A DNA stretch of 64,000 nucleotides from Luteibacter jiangsuensis (lineage in GTDB: Bacteria > Pseudomonadota > Gammaproteobacteria > Xanthomonadales > Rhodanobacteraceae). A program made the translations under genes and the position numbers. Positions within the stretch are counted from its first letter, which is position 1. Every line of letters begins with the position of its first letter. The stretch covers positions 650,001-714,000 of the forward strand of contig NZ_JAUSSK010000002.1 in the NCBI RefSeq assembly GCF_030812295.1, written 5' to 3'. Shown piece after piece: positions 12,216-20,683 of the stretch. The notes beneath the pieces were generated by a model. The model saw only the letters and a list, made by a program, of their open reading frames with translations, ran no database searches and had not been told where the DNA came from.

Positions 12216-15200
12216 ATGAATGTTTTGAAGTACGGCAGCCGGCCTTTCCGCCGCACTGCCCTCGCTACGGCGCTCGGTGTCAGCCTCGCCTGTGGCGGTG
12301 TTGCCCACGCGCAGTCGAACGCGTCCGGCGTGATCTTCGGCCATGCCGACGATGCGGCCGGCGCTACCGTCCATATCGTCAACGTGGACACGGGCTTGTC
12401 CCGTGACGTGCCGCTTCCGGCGGACGGCCGCTTCCGCGCCACGTCGCTGCCGGTCGGCCACTATAAGGTATCGCTCGAACGCAACGGCACGACCGTCGCG
12501 ACGCGCGACGTACAGGTGAACATCGGTTCCGGTACCGACGTCTCCTTTGCCGCGGCCGCTTCAGCCGCCACGGCTACCAGCCTCGAAGGCGTGCAGGTAA
12601 CGGGCACCGCACTCCCGGCGATCGACGTGTCGTCAGTCGATTCGCGCACGGTGCTCACCGCCGAGCAGCTGCAGCGTATTCCGGTCGCCTCGAACGTCAA
12701 CGCTGCCGCGCTATTGGCGCCCGGCGTCGTCAGTGGCGACTCCCGCTACGGTGGTGTCGTCTCGTTCGGCGGCGCGTCCGCGGCCGAGAACCAGTACTAC
12801 ATCAACGGTTTCGCGGTGACGAACCCGCTGACCGGCCTGGGCTTTGCTACCTTGCCGTTCGACGCCATCGACCAGCAGCAGATCCTGACGGGCGGCTACG
12901 GTGCCGAATACGGCCGTTCCACCGGCGGTGTCGTCAACCTGACCACCAAGCGCGGTGGCAATACGTGGAAATTCGGCGCGCAGGTGCAATGGAGCCCTCG
13001 CGCGTTGAAGGCGGACCCGAGGAATATCTATTATCCGAAAACCTCGGGTAACGTCACCGACGGCGCGCTTTACCAGTACCGCAAAGGCAACAAGACGACC
13101 GATACCCTGTACGGTCTGTATTTCAGCGGCCCGCTGATCAAGGACAAGCTGTTCGTCTACGCAGCCGCCGACGTGGTGCGCCAGGACGGCTCCGACGGCG
13201 TCACCAACGTCCTCACCCAGACCTCGTTCGATGGTCCGCTCAAGGCGAACCACTGGTTGGGCAAGATCGACTGGAACATCACCGATAGCCACATCCTGGA
13301 ACTGACCGGCATCGGCGATACCAACCTCAACGACACCACCATCTACTCATATGACTACGAGACCCTCTCGCGCAAGGCGTTGATCGGCTCCGAACATCAG
13401 AAGAACATCGGCACGGCCAATTCGACGCCGGGCGGCATCATGTACATCGGCAAGTACACCGGGTACATCACCGACTCGTTGACCATCGACGCGCTCTACG
13501 GTCATAGCAAGACGGATCACGTGGATAACGTGTCCGGCGCCGCCGGCGTCGTGTGCCCGAACATCGTCGACAACCGAAACGTTCCCGCCGCGCAGAAGCG
13601 CGTCAGCTGCGCGCCGGTGCAGGGCAACCTCATCGCGCCGGGTGCACAGGACAAGGTCAAGAACTGGCGTTTCGATGTGCAGTACAGCATCGGCGATCAC
13701 GACCTGCGCGTCGGTATCGACAACCAGACAGCGGAATCGTATGGCGGCCTTGCCGTGCAAGGCGGCGCGTTGTGGACGTATAGCACCCCTCCCGCTTCGG
13801 GCACCGTTTCGGGCTTCCCGGAACTGGCCATCCCGCCGGGCTCGACCGAGATCGTCCGTCGCCAGATTTTCCGCGCCGCCGGCAACGTCAAGGTCGAGCA
13901 GGAAGCGCAGTTCATCGAAGACCACTGGCAGATCTCGCAGAACTGGTTGGCCTACCTGGGCCTGCGTAACGAGCAGTTCAAGAACTTCAACACCGATGGT
14001 GTCGTGTTCGTGAAACAGCGTCACCAGCTTGCTCCGCGCCTGGGTGTCACCTGGGATGTCTTCGGCGACTCGACCTTGAAGATCTACGCCAATGCGGGCC
14101 GGTACCACCTCGCCATTCCTTCCAACGTCGCCATCCGCGGCGCGGGTCCGCAGTTGTTCGAGCGTCAGTACTTCACCTATAGCGGCATCGATCCGACGAC
14201 GAACGCGCCGATCAATCCCACGCCGATCTCCGATATCCATTACGCGAACGGTGCCGACGGCAGCGCTCCCGATCCGAAGACGCTGTCGGCCAAGAACCTG
14301 AGTGCCTACTACCAGGACGAATACATCCTCGGCTTCGACAAGCAGCTCTCGACCGATTGGACGATCGGTGCGAAGGCTACCTACCGCAAGCTCAAGAGCG
14401 TCATCGACGATATCTGCGACAGCCGTCCGATCGAAGCCTGGGCCGAGAAGAACAACGTCACTATCAGCCCCGACGCGGAAATTCCCGGATGCCTCCTATT
14501 CAACCCGGGCAAGGGAAATACGTTCACGATCGACCTGGATGCCGACGGTCGCTACGAGCAGGTCAAGCTCACCAAGGAAGACCTTGGTTTTCCGGATCTC
14601 AAGCGTAAGTATCTGGCCCTCAACCTCTACGTCGAACACCAGTTCAACAACCAGTTCTACGGCCGCGCCGAGTACGTCTGGTCGCACAGCTTCGGTAACT
14701 CCGAAGGCCTGCTGAAGTCTGACATCGGCCAGCTCGATCCTTCCGTCACCCAGGACTGGGACTATCCGGAACTGATGATCGGATCGAATGGCCCGCTGCC
14801 CAGCGATCGCCGTCACCAGTTGAAGGCCTATGGTTTCTGGCAGGCGACGCCGGAATGGTTGTTCGGTGCGAACCTGTCCGCCATGTCGGGTCGTCCGAAG
14901 AACTGCCTGGGCGTGCGCGATCCTGACGTGTACCAGTACGGATCGTCGTACTTCTACTGCGATGGCGAAGCGCCGCGCGGCTCGCGTGGCCGCCTGCCGT
15001 GGACCTATCAGCTCGCGCTAAGCGCTGAATACCGTCCGGCCATGTTCAATCACGACCTGTCGCTGAAGGTTGATGTGTTCAACCTCTTCAACCAGCAGCG
15101 CGAGCAGAACATCGACGAGACCTACCAGACGGCCGACGGCACGCTCAGCCCGACTTATGGTCGTCCGCTCAGCTTCTCCGTGCCGCGTAGCTTCCGCCTC

Positions 15201-15227
15201 ACGGCGCGTTACGACTTCTCGCTGTAG
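12216..15227 (+). CDS. Oar-like TonB-dependent receptor (copy 1)
   Basis: This is a 1003-residue outer-membrane receptor. A signal peptide ends near VAHAQ (residue about 33). It is followed by a carboxypeptidase-regulatory-like beta domain (GVIFGHADDAAGATV), a plug domain (YYINGFAVTNPLTG, LTGGYGAEYGRSTGGVVN) and a long 22-strand-type barrel ending in ARYDFSL. This is the Oar subfamily of TonB receptors, large proteins whose substrates are mostly unknown (peptides or glycans in studied cases). The start at 12216 is set by GGGGAG at 12203-12208. The next gene is a tandem paralogue with the same domain order and closely matching plug sequence, and the two Shine-Dalgarno contexts are nearly the same. 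Confidence 0.9.
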   Translation: MNVLKYGSRPFRRTALATALGVSLACGGVAHAQSNASGVIFGHADDAAGATVHIVNVDTGLSRDVPLPADGRFRATSLPVGHYKVSLERNGTTVATRDVQVNIGSGTDVSFAAAASAATATSLEGVQVTGTALPAIDVSSVDSRTVLTAEQLQRIPVASNVNAAALLAPGVVSGDSRYGGVVSFGGASAAENQYYINGFAVTNPLTGLGFATLPFDAIDQQQILTGGYGAEYGRSTGGVVNLTTKRGGNTWKFGAQVQWSPRALKADPRNIYYPKTSGNVTDGALYQYRKGNKTTDTLYGLYFSGPLIKDKLFVYAAADVVRQDGSDGVTNVLTQTSFDGPLKANHWLGKIDWNITDSHILELTGIGDTNLNDTTIYSYDYETLSRKALIGSEHQKNIGTANSTPGGIMYIGKYTGYITDSLTIDALYGHSKTDHVDNVSGAAGVVCPNIVDNRNVPAAQKRVSCAPVQGNLIAPGAQDKVKNWRFDVQYSIGDHDLRVGIDNQTAESYGGLAVQGGALWTYSTPPASGTVSGFPELAIPPGSTEIVRRQIFRAAGNVKVEQEAQFIEDHWQISQNWLAYLGLRNEQFKNFNTDGVVFVKQRHQLAPRLGVTWDVFGDSTLKIYANAGRYHLAIPSNVAIRGAGPQLFERQYFTYSGIDPTTNAPINPTPISDIHYANGADGSAPDPKTLSAKNLSAYYQDEYILGFDKQLSTDWTIGAKATYRKLKSVIDDICDSRPIEAWAEKNNVTISPDAEIPGCLLFNPGKGNTFTIDLDADGRYEQVKLTKEDLGFPDLKRKYLALNLYVEHQFNNQFYGRAEYVWSHSFGNSEGLLKSDIGQLDPSVTQDWDYPELMIGSNGPLPSDRRHQLKAYGFWQATPEWLFGANLSAMSGRPKNCLGVRDPDVYQYGSSYFYCDGEAPRGSRGRLPWTYQLALSAEYRPAMFNHDLSLKVDVFNLFNQQREQNIDETYQTADGTLSPTYGRPLSFSVPRSFRLTARYDFSL

Positions 15228-15258
15228 TTCGCTGAAAGGTTAAAAGAAGAAAGGGCCG

Positions 15259-15338
15259 CGGGGCGTTTACGCCCCGACGGCAAGGAAAAGCGTCTCCCCA
15301 GATTGCCCTCGGCGTCTCCCGCCGGGGGCACTTTTTTT
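15259..15338 (+). terminator. Double hairpin terminator after receptor 1
   Basis: A 7-bp stem CGGGGCG/CGCCCCG at 15259-15276 is followed by a stronger hairpin (TGCCCTCGGCG paired with CGCCGGGGGCA, 15304-15330) and seven T. The second structure is a clear intrinsic terminator that separates the two receptor genes into different transcription units. Confidence 0.85.
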
Positions 15339-15449
15339 GCACGGAAGCGTTTCATTTGTAACCAAATTTAGACCGTTTTACTGCCTTTTAGGGGCGGTCA
15401 TGGCCCACTGGGGGCCAAGAAAAACTGCCGATCCCTTGTAAATAATTTG

Positions 15450-15479
15450 TTGACATGGCGGTCAGCGTCCGCCTATGTT
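15450..15479 (+). promoter_or_regulatory. Promoter of second TonB receptor
   Basis: A perfect -35 TTGACA (15450-15455) is followed after 18 bp by TATGTT (15474-15479). It is the best sigma-70-like promoter in this part of the window. Confidence 0.65.
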
Positions 15480-15507
15480 CGGCATCGACGATTCTGGGCG
15501 GTACTTT

Positions 15508-15524
15508 TGTGAACCACGTTCACA
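15508..15524. promoter_or_regulatory. Palindromic operator candidate TGTGAAC-N3-GTTCACA
   Basis: TGTGAACCACGTTCACA is a perfect 7-3-7 inverted repeat centred about 30 bp downstream of the predicted transcription start of receptor 2. That position suits a repressor roadblock. It is not a CRP site, since the half-site spacing is one base too long. I do not recognise the binding protein. Confidence 0.5.
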
Positions 15525-15709
15525 TTACCGTTCAGTGAAGAGTCGACGGCTTGTCGGGAGCAAGTCAAAGGGGAGAGGCGTACCGCTCTGGGAGGAGGGG
15601 CGCGCTGGCAAAACCCCCGAACCGTGCACCCGCTCAGGTCACTATTTTCCGGCCTTGGTCGGTTTTGTGTGTTTTCAGGCCCGGTTGGGCCGATCTGGGG
15701 AGATTTGCA

Positions 15710-18700
15710 ATGAGTTCTCGTAGCACCCGGCAGGCGTCTGTCCTGCGTCGTTCTTCGCTCGCCCTCGCGTTGGCCGTCGGACTCGGTGGGTCCGGAATGG
15801 TGGTCGCGCAGTCCACCGTGGGTACGATCTTCGGTAGCGCGACCCCGGGCCAGACCGTCACCGCGACCAGCGCCTCGGGCGTGACCCGTACAGTTACCGT
15901 TGACCAATCTGGTCGATACACGATCGGTTCGCTGCCGGTAGGCACCTATACCGTGTCGGTCTCCTCCGATGGCGCGACGGTTTCGAGCCGCGACAACGTC
16001 GGCATCCGCGTCGGTTCCGGTACTGAAGTCTCCTTCAACAACCCCAAGGCGGCAGGCGACGCACAGGATCTGTCGGGACTGACAGTCTCGGCGAACACCC
16101 TGCCGTCCATCGACGTTACGGGTGTGGACTCGCGTACGGTCGTCACCGCGCAGCAGCTGCAGAAGCTCCCGCTTGCTCGTAGCGCCGATGCGATCGCGCA
16201 GTTGGCACCTGGCGTCGTGCAGGGCAGCTCGGACTTCACCAACCAGTCCAATGGCCAGCGTCTCTCATCGTTTGGCGGTGCCGGCGTGTCCGAGAACGCG
16301 TACTACATCAACGGCATGAACGTCACCGACCCGCTGAACGGCCTGGGCGGTATAGAACTGCCGTATGGTTCGATCGAACAGCAGGAAGTGCTGACCGGCG
16401 GTTACGGTGCCGCTTATGGTCGTTCCGACGGTGGCGTGATCAACCAGGTCGGCAAGCGTGGTACCAACGAATGGCACTTCGGTGCGCAGATCCTCTATAC
16501 CCCGGAATGGGCGCGCGGTACGCCGTCCAGCACGTACTACGGCAAGGGCTATCCGGGTGGCGAGCTCAACGGCACGCTTTACCAGAACCGCAGTGCCAAC
16601 AAGGGCTGGGAAGTGGTTGAAAGCGCCTACGTCGGTGGTCCGCTGATCAAGGACAAGTTGTTCATGTTCGCGTCGGTCGAAGCCGACAAGACCGAAGACA
16701 AGTACACAGGCGTCAACTCCAGCGCCGCCCAGCAGACCAAGCGAACCTTCAAGGACCCGAAGTGGTACGCCAAGGTTGACTGGAATATCACTGACAACCA
16801 CATCCTCGAGCTCACCGCTGCCTCGACCAAGCACGAGTACAATGGCTCGAACTACGAGTACAACTACGACGATTTCAGCCGCGGTGAGTATCTCGGTCAG
16901 GACGTCCCGACCAAGACCTCGGCGAAGATGTGGATCGCGAAGTACACCGGCTACATCACCGACGATTTCACCGTGTCGGCGCAGTTCGGTAAGCAGATCA
17001 CGGACATCTATCAGGAGAACGTGAACAACTATCCTGACTTGATCCCGATTCTCGGTTCGACCAATCAGAATCCGGCGTTCACCGGTGGGTCGCCGATCAC
17101 CAACGCGAACAAGGTCATTCAGTACACCGATCCGAGCCACCAGACGCGCGGCGCGAATTACCGCATCGACTTGACCTACAAGCTCGGCGATCACACGATC
17201 ACCGCGGGTATCGATAACCAGCGTACGCAGGATCTGAACGACAGTACCTTGATGGCCCCGAATGCCGGCTACGCCTGGCAGTACGGTCGCCAGAACAATC
17301 CGGCCAGTGAAATCGCTGATGGCGAAGTCGATGCCCCGATCGGGTATCCGGGTGGCCAGAACGGTTACTTCGTGGACAAGTATGTCCAGTACACCAGTGC
17401 CTCGACCCGCGTCGAGCAGCGCGCGCAGTACATCGAAGATACCTGGCAGGTGACCGACCGCTGGCTGGTGAAGATTGGCCTGCGCAACGACCAGTTCACC
17501 AACTACAACCCGGATGGCGATGCGTACATCACGCAGACCCGTCCGCAGTGGGCGCCTCGCCTTGGCTTCAGCTGGGACGTGTTCGGTGACTCCAGCTTCA
17601 AAGTCTACGGTAACGCCGGTCGTTACTACCTGGCGCTGCCGACCAGCGTTGCACTCCGTGGTGCTTCGGGCTCCTACTACACCAAGGAGTACTACACCTA
17701 CACGGGTATCGACGCGAATGGTTATCCGACGGGACTGACCCCGATCAACACATATCAGGGTGCGGGCGTGCCTTACTCGGCTAACCGCGAATACGGCCAG
17801 CAGCCGGATCCGAAGACCGTGACGGCCAAGAATCTGAAGGCTCAGAACCAGGATGAGTACATCCTCGGCTTCGACAAGGTCCTGAACGACCAGCTGAACT
17901 TCGGCATGAAAGCGACGTACCGCAGGCTCAATCGCATCATCGACGACGTCTGTGACACCGACGTGCTCGAAGGCCAGGCTATTGCGCAGGGTGCCGACGT
18001 GAGCGGCTTGCGTGGCTGCTACTTCTTCAACCCGGGCAATGCGGCGACGTTCCAGCTGCCGAACGCGACGGGTGGCTACCAGCAGGTCCACATCACGAAT
18101 GCAGATTTTGGCTTCCCGAAGCCGAAGCGTAAGTACTACGCGCTGGATACGTACCTCGAGCATCCGTTCGACGGCAAGCTGTGGGGCCGTATCACCTACA
18201 CCTTCTCGAAGAGCTACGGCAACTCGGAAGGCCAAGTGAAGTCCGACATCGGTCAGCAGGACATCGCCGCGACGCAAGACTGGGATTACCCGTCGATCAT
18301 GGAATACGGCTCCGGCCGTCTCCCGAACGACCATCGCCACCAGATCAAGGCTTACGGTACCTGGCAGATCACCCCGGAATGGAACATCGGCGGCATTCTG
18401 CAGATGGCCTCCGGTTCGCCGAACTCGTGCGAAGGTCTGTATGGTCCCAACCAGACCGTCCCGGCGTACAACGGCAATTACTACCACTGGTGCGATGGCG
18501 TGCCGTCGCCATACGGCTCGAAGGGTACGACCGACTGGACACACATCCTGTCGCTCAATGCCGAATACCGTCCGGCGTTCGCGGACCACAAGCTCGCGTT
18601 CAACGTGAACGTGTACAACGTTCTCAATGAGCAGAAGCCGACCCGTCTGAACTCTGACTACTCTGACGGTAACTACCAGACGCCGCAGTCGTGGGAAACC

Positions 18701-18739
18701 CCGCGCTACGTTCGCTTCGGTATCACCTACGACTTCTGA
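15710..18739 (+). CDS. Oar-like TonB-dependent receptor (copy 2)
   Basis: This is a 1009-residue outer-membrane receptor with the same architecture as copy 1: signal peptide ending near VVAQ, a regulatory-like beta domain (GTIFGSATPGQTVTATS), a plug with YYINGMNVTDPLNGLGG and VLTGGYGAAYGRSDGGVIN, then the barrel ending in GITYDF. It has a terminal aromatic residue suited to BAM-dependent insertion. The start at 15710 is supported by GGGGAG at 15697-15702. It has its own promoter and terminator. The codons look T-ending more often than in neighbouring genes, which may reflect high expression. The substrate is unknown. Confidence 0.92.
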   Translation: MSSRSTRQASVLRRSSLALALAVGLGGSGMVVAQSTVGTIFGSATPGQTVTATSASGVTRTVTVDQSGRYTIGSLPVGTYTVSVSSDGATVSSRDNVGIRVGSGTEVSFNNPKAAGDAQDLSGLTVSANTLPSIDVTGVDSRTVVTAQQLQKLPLARSADAIAQLAPGVVQGSSDFTNQSNGQRLSSFGGAGVSENAYYINGMNVTDPLNGLGGIELPYGSIEQQEVLTGGYGAAYGRSDGGVINQVGKRGTNEWHFGAQILYTPEWARGTPSSTYYGKGYPGGELNGTLYQNRSANKGWEVVESAYVGGPLIKDKLFMFASVEADKTEDKYTGVNSSAAQQTKRTFKDPKWYAKVDWNITDNHILELTAASTKHEYNGSNYEYNYDDFSRGEYLGQDVPTKTSAKMWIAKYTGYITDDFTVSAQFGKQITDIYQENVNNYPDLIPILGSTNQNPAFTGGSPITNANKVIQYTDPSHQTRGANYRIDLTYKLGDHTITAGIDNQRTQDLNDSTLMAPNAGYAWQYGRQNNPASEIADGEVDAPIGYPGGQNGYFVDKYVQYTSASTRVEQRAQYIEDTWQVTDRWLVKIGLRNDQFTNYNPDGDAYITQTRPQWAPRLGFSWDVFGDSSFKVYGNAGRYYLALPTSVALRGASGSYYTKEYYTYTGIDANGYPTGLTPINTYQGAGVPYSANREYGQQPDPKTVTAKNLKAQNQDEYILGFDKVLNDQLNFGMKATYRRLNRIIDDVCDTDVLEGQAIAQGADVSGLRGCYFFNPGNAATFQLPNATGGYQQVHITNADFGFPKPKRKYYALDTYLEHPFDGKLWGRITYTFSKSYGNSEGQVKSDIGQQDIAATQDWDYPSIMEYGSGRLPNDHRHQIKAYGTWQITPEWNIGGILQMASGSPNSCEGLYGPNQTVPAYNGNYYHWCDGVPSPYGSKGTTDWTHILSLNAEYRPAFADHKLAFNVNVYNVLNEQKPTRLNSDYSDGNYQTPQSWETPRYVRFGITYDF

Positions 18740-18758
18740 TCCAACGAAGTCACGGGTT

Positions 18759-18820
18759 GGCCCGCTGCGGGTAATTCCCAGCGGGCGGAACGAAACGCCA
18801 CCTTCGGGTGGCGTTTTTTT
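18759..18820 (+). terminator. Terminator after receptor 2
   Basis: A first hairpin (GCCCGCTG/CAGCGGGC, about 18759-18786) is followed by ACGCCACC-TTCG-GGTGGCGT at 18795-18814 and a run of seven T. The UUCG tetraloop and U run make a strong intrinsic terminator. Confidence 0.92.
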
Positions 18821-18899
18821 GCCCTCTGTGGCGTCTTTTCGACCGACAGGACTATCGGCATCATTCCTGCCGGAATCGTGAAAGCTCCTTTAAATCAAT

Positions 18900-18922
18900 A
18901 ATTTGCCGATTTTCGGCAAATT
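18900..18922. repeat. Perfect 10-3-10 palindrome upstream of lipoprotein gene
   Basis: AATTTGCCGA and TCGGCAAATT face each other across TTT. It sits in an AT-rich part of the 360-bp gap between receptor 2 and the lipoprotein gene (18740-19101), about 180 bp before the lipoprotein start. No T run follows, so an operator or an RNA stem is more likely than a terminator. I see no gene in this gap. Confidence 0.6.
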
Positions 18923-19101
18923 TAAGTCCAGACGTGCGGGCGGCGTCGCGAAATAAGCATTCCATAAGACTTGTCGCTTGACTTTTCCCATAGCCCATTT
19001 ACCGGTATCCTCGGAGATTCCCCCCGGAAGTTCTTGCGCGCCATGCGCGCGCGTATCTTCCGTGACCCATGACATTTCCGTTCCGTAACGAGGTTCGACC
19101 C

Positions 19102-19956
19102 ATGCGCAGGATCTTCTTGTCGCTCGCATCCGTGGCCGCACTGGCTCTTGCCGGCTGCAGCGGCGGCTCCGACAACAACGGCCAGCAGGCCGCCGCCGGT
19201 GGCAGCGACAATGCCGCTCCCGCCAACGCCAACGCTGTTACCGGAACGGTCGCGCTTCGCGACGCCGGTGCGCAGTTATCGCCGGATGCCAAGCTTGAAC
19301 TCAAGCTTGTCGATGTCTCGGCCGAAGGCTCGCAGCCCCTCGCGTCCAAGACGATTCAGCCGGTCACCTTGCCGCAGCAGTTCCAACTCGATTTCAACCC
19401 GTCGGATCTCAACCCGAACGACATGTACATCGTCGAGGTGTCGTTGCAGGACGGCGAGCGCCATTACTCCTCGCCGCTGAAGACCCCGGTCCTGACCAAG
19501 GGCGCGAAGAACGTCGCCAACATCCAGCTCGTCGGCGAAGCCACGCCAGGTGAGAAGGAACTGGCCGGCTTCAACAGCGTGAAGAAGAACATTGGTGGCA
19601 TGAAAGTCACCCAGGGCACCGCGCTGAAGGAAGGCGAGTCGCGCGGCTGGCAGATCTTCAAGAAGGGTAATGACGTCCAGTTCGTCATTGAGCTGGTCGA
19701 CTACGGTGACAAGGGGTTCACCTCGACGAACTACGCTTATAAGAACGGCAAGCCGTGGGTAATCGTCCAGGAAAAGAAGCCGAGCAAGGACAGCAAGCCG
19801 ACGTCCATCGAGCGCGCGGGCTGGAACGATGTCGGCGAGCTGGTGCTGAAGCAGAATGAAGCCGGCGGGAAGGTCGACGTCCTCAGCGATGATGCCGTCG
19901 GCGACCTGAAGAAGCAGGCCGAGGCTATGTATGCGAAGGGCGGCGGTAAGAAGTAA
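19102..19956 (+). CDS. YbaY-like lipoprotein with extra C-terminal domain
   Basis: This 284-residue lipoprotein has a signal peptide ending in the lipobox LALAGC (Cys about residue 18), then a Ser/Gly/Asn/Ala-rich linker. The next 100 or so residues (VTGTVALRDAGAQLSPDAKL to VANIQLV) match the YbaY/YscW fold, a family of small outer-membrane-associated lipoproteins; YscW itself is a secretin pilotin. A further segment of about 150 residues, with alternating strand-like pieces and a Lys-rich end (GGGKK), is not one I recognise. The start at 19102 places the signal peptide correctly; the frame is open from an ATG at 19069 but that would hide the signal. It is monocistronic, with its own terminator. 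Confidence 0.75.
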   Translation: MRRIFLSLASVAALALAGCSGGSDNNGQQAAAGGSDNAAPANANAVTGTVALRDAGAQLSPDAKLELKLVDVSAEGSQPLASKTIQPVTLPQQFQLDFNPSDLNPNDMYIVEVSLQDGERHYSSPLKTPVLTKGAKNVANIQLVGEATPGEKELAGFNSVKKNIGGMKVTQGTALKEGESRGWQIFKKGNDVQFVIELVDYGDKGFTSTNYAYKNGKPWVIVQEKKPSKDSKPTSIERAGWNDVGELVLKQNEAGGKVDVLSDDAVGDLKKQAEAMYAKGGGKK

Positions 19957-19977
19957 TCATTGCTAGACTCGACAAAG

Positions 19978-20004
19978 AACGCCGGCTTAGGTCGGCGTTT
20001 TTTT
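19978..20004 (+). terminator. Terminator after lipoprotein gene
   Basis: AACGCCG and CGGCGTT form a 7-bp stem with an 8-nt loop, followed by seven T. Confidence 0.88.
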
Positions 20005-20220
20005 ATGCGTCACGGAATGCTCCAACGCGCTCGATGACTGAGCGAAAACGGCACGAACGTAAGAAAGGGCTGTTATGTAAGGTTTCGCTGACAGACAGGC
20101 GGATTCCCCTGGCGCAGTTTTCCCGTATCCCGGGAGACATGGGTTGCGTCGCCGCCGTATCGAGGTGAGATCGCGCGACCACATTCATCACTCGGTTCGT
20201 TCACCGTATGGAGAAAGCCA

Positions 20221-20604
20221 ATGAAGAACCCGCTTCCGATGCTCGCTCTCGTTGCCCTGCCTTTCCTTGGATTCGCAGGTAATGCTCACGCTCTTGCCCA
20301 GAACGCGACCTCGCATAAGTACTTTGACGAAAACGGCGCTCTCGTCGGTCAGGACATCAGGCTATGTAGTGCCCTCAGTTACCACGCTGGAAACACCCAT
20401 ACGGCCTACTTGATTACGGAAGAAACAAATTGCATCGGTAATCCCGGCCTGGACTACATCGTGCCAAACACGATCATCACCAGCTATACGCTGCCTGGTT
20501 TCTTGTCGATAAGCACGGCATGCGGGGTCGCGGAATGTGAACACGCAGGCGTCGCCGAGCCGAGCCGATTGCTCGACAAGGGTTGGACCTGGACGAATCC
20601 GTAG
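20221..20604 (+). CDS. Small secreted protein, DUF6289-like
   Basis: This 127-residue protein has a clear signal peptide (hydrophobic LPMLALVALPFLGFAG, probable cleavage after NAHA). The mature part contains YFDENGALVGQDIRLC followed about 26 residues later by ITEETNC, a spacing like that I recall for DUF6289 proteins, and four cysteines in all that could form two disulfides. No function is known. A Shine-Dalgarno GGAGAAAG precedes the ATG. The gene stands alone and converges on the esterase gene through a long perfect hairpin. The family name is from memory and tentative; that it is a real secreted protein is likely. Confidence 0.6.
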   Translation: MKNPLPMLALVALPFLGFAGNAHALAQNATSHKYFDENGALVGQDIRLCSALSYHAGNTHTAYLITEETNCIGNPGLDYIVPNTIITSYTLPGFLSISTACGVAECEHAGVAEPSRLLDKGWTWTNP

Positions 20605-20616
20605 ATCTTCCCGTTC

Positions 20617-20672
20617 CATTCCGCACATAAGACAACGCCGGCTTTCGCCGGCGTTGTCTTATGTGCGGAATG
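20617..20672. terminator. Bidirectional terminator with 26-bp perfect stem
   Basis: Bases 20617-20642 pair perfectly with 20647-20672 across the loop TTTC. The inner part is GACAACGCCGGC/GCCGGCGTTGTC, flanked by AT-richer pairs. It lies between two convergent genes (20221 and 20684) and would act on both transcripts. Confidence 0.8.
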
Positions 20673-20683
20673 TCGAGGCTTGA

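Larger units (their letters stand above)
15228..15709. other. 480-bp gap between the tandem receptors
   Basis: No gene is seen. The gap holds the terminator of receptor 1, an AT-rich stretch at about 15350-15450, a good promoter and a palindromic operator candidate (both listed separately), and a leader of about 225 nt before receptor 2. A frame in phase with receptor 2 is open from 15551, but it lacks a start context and runs into the signal peptide. Confidence 0.6.
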
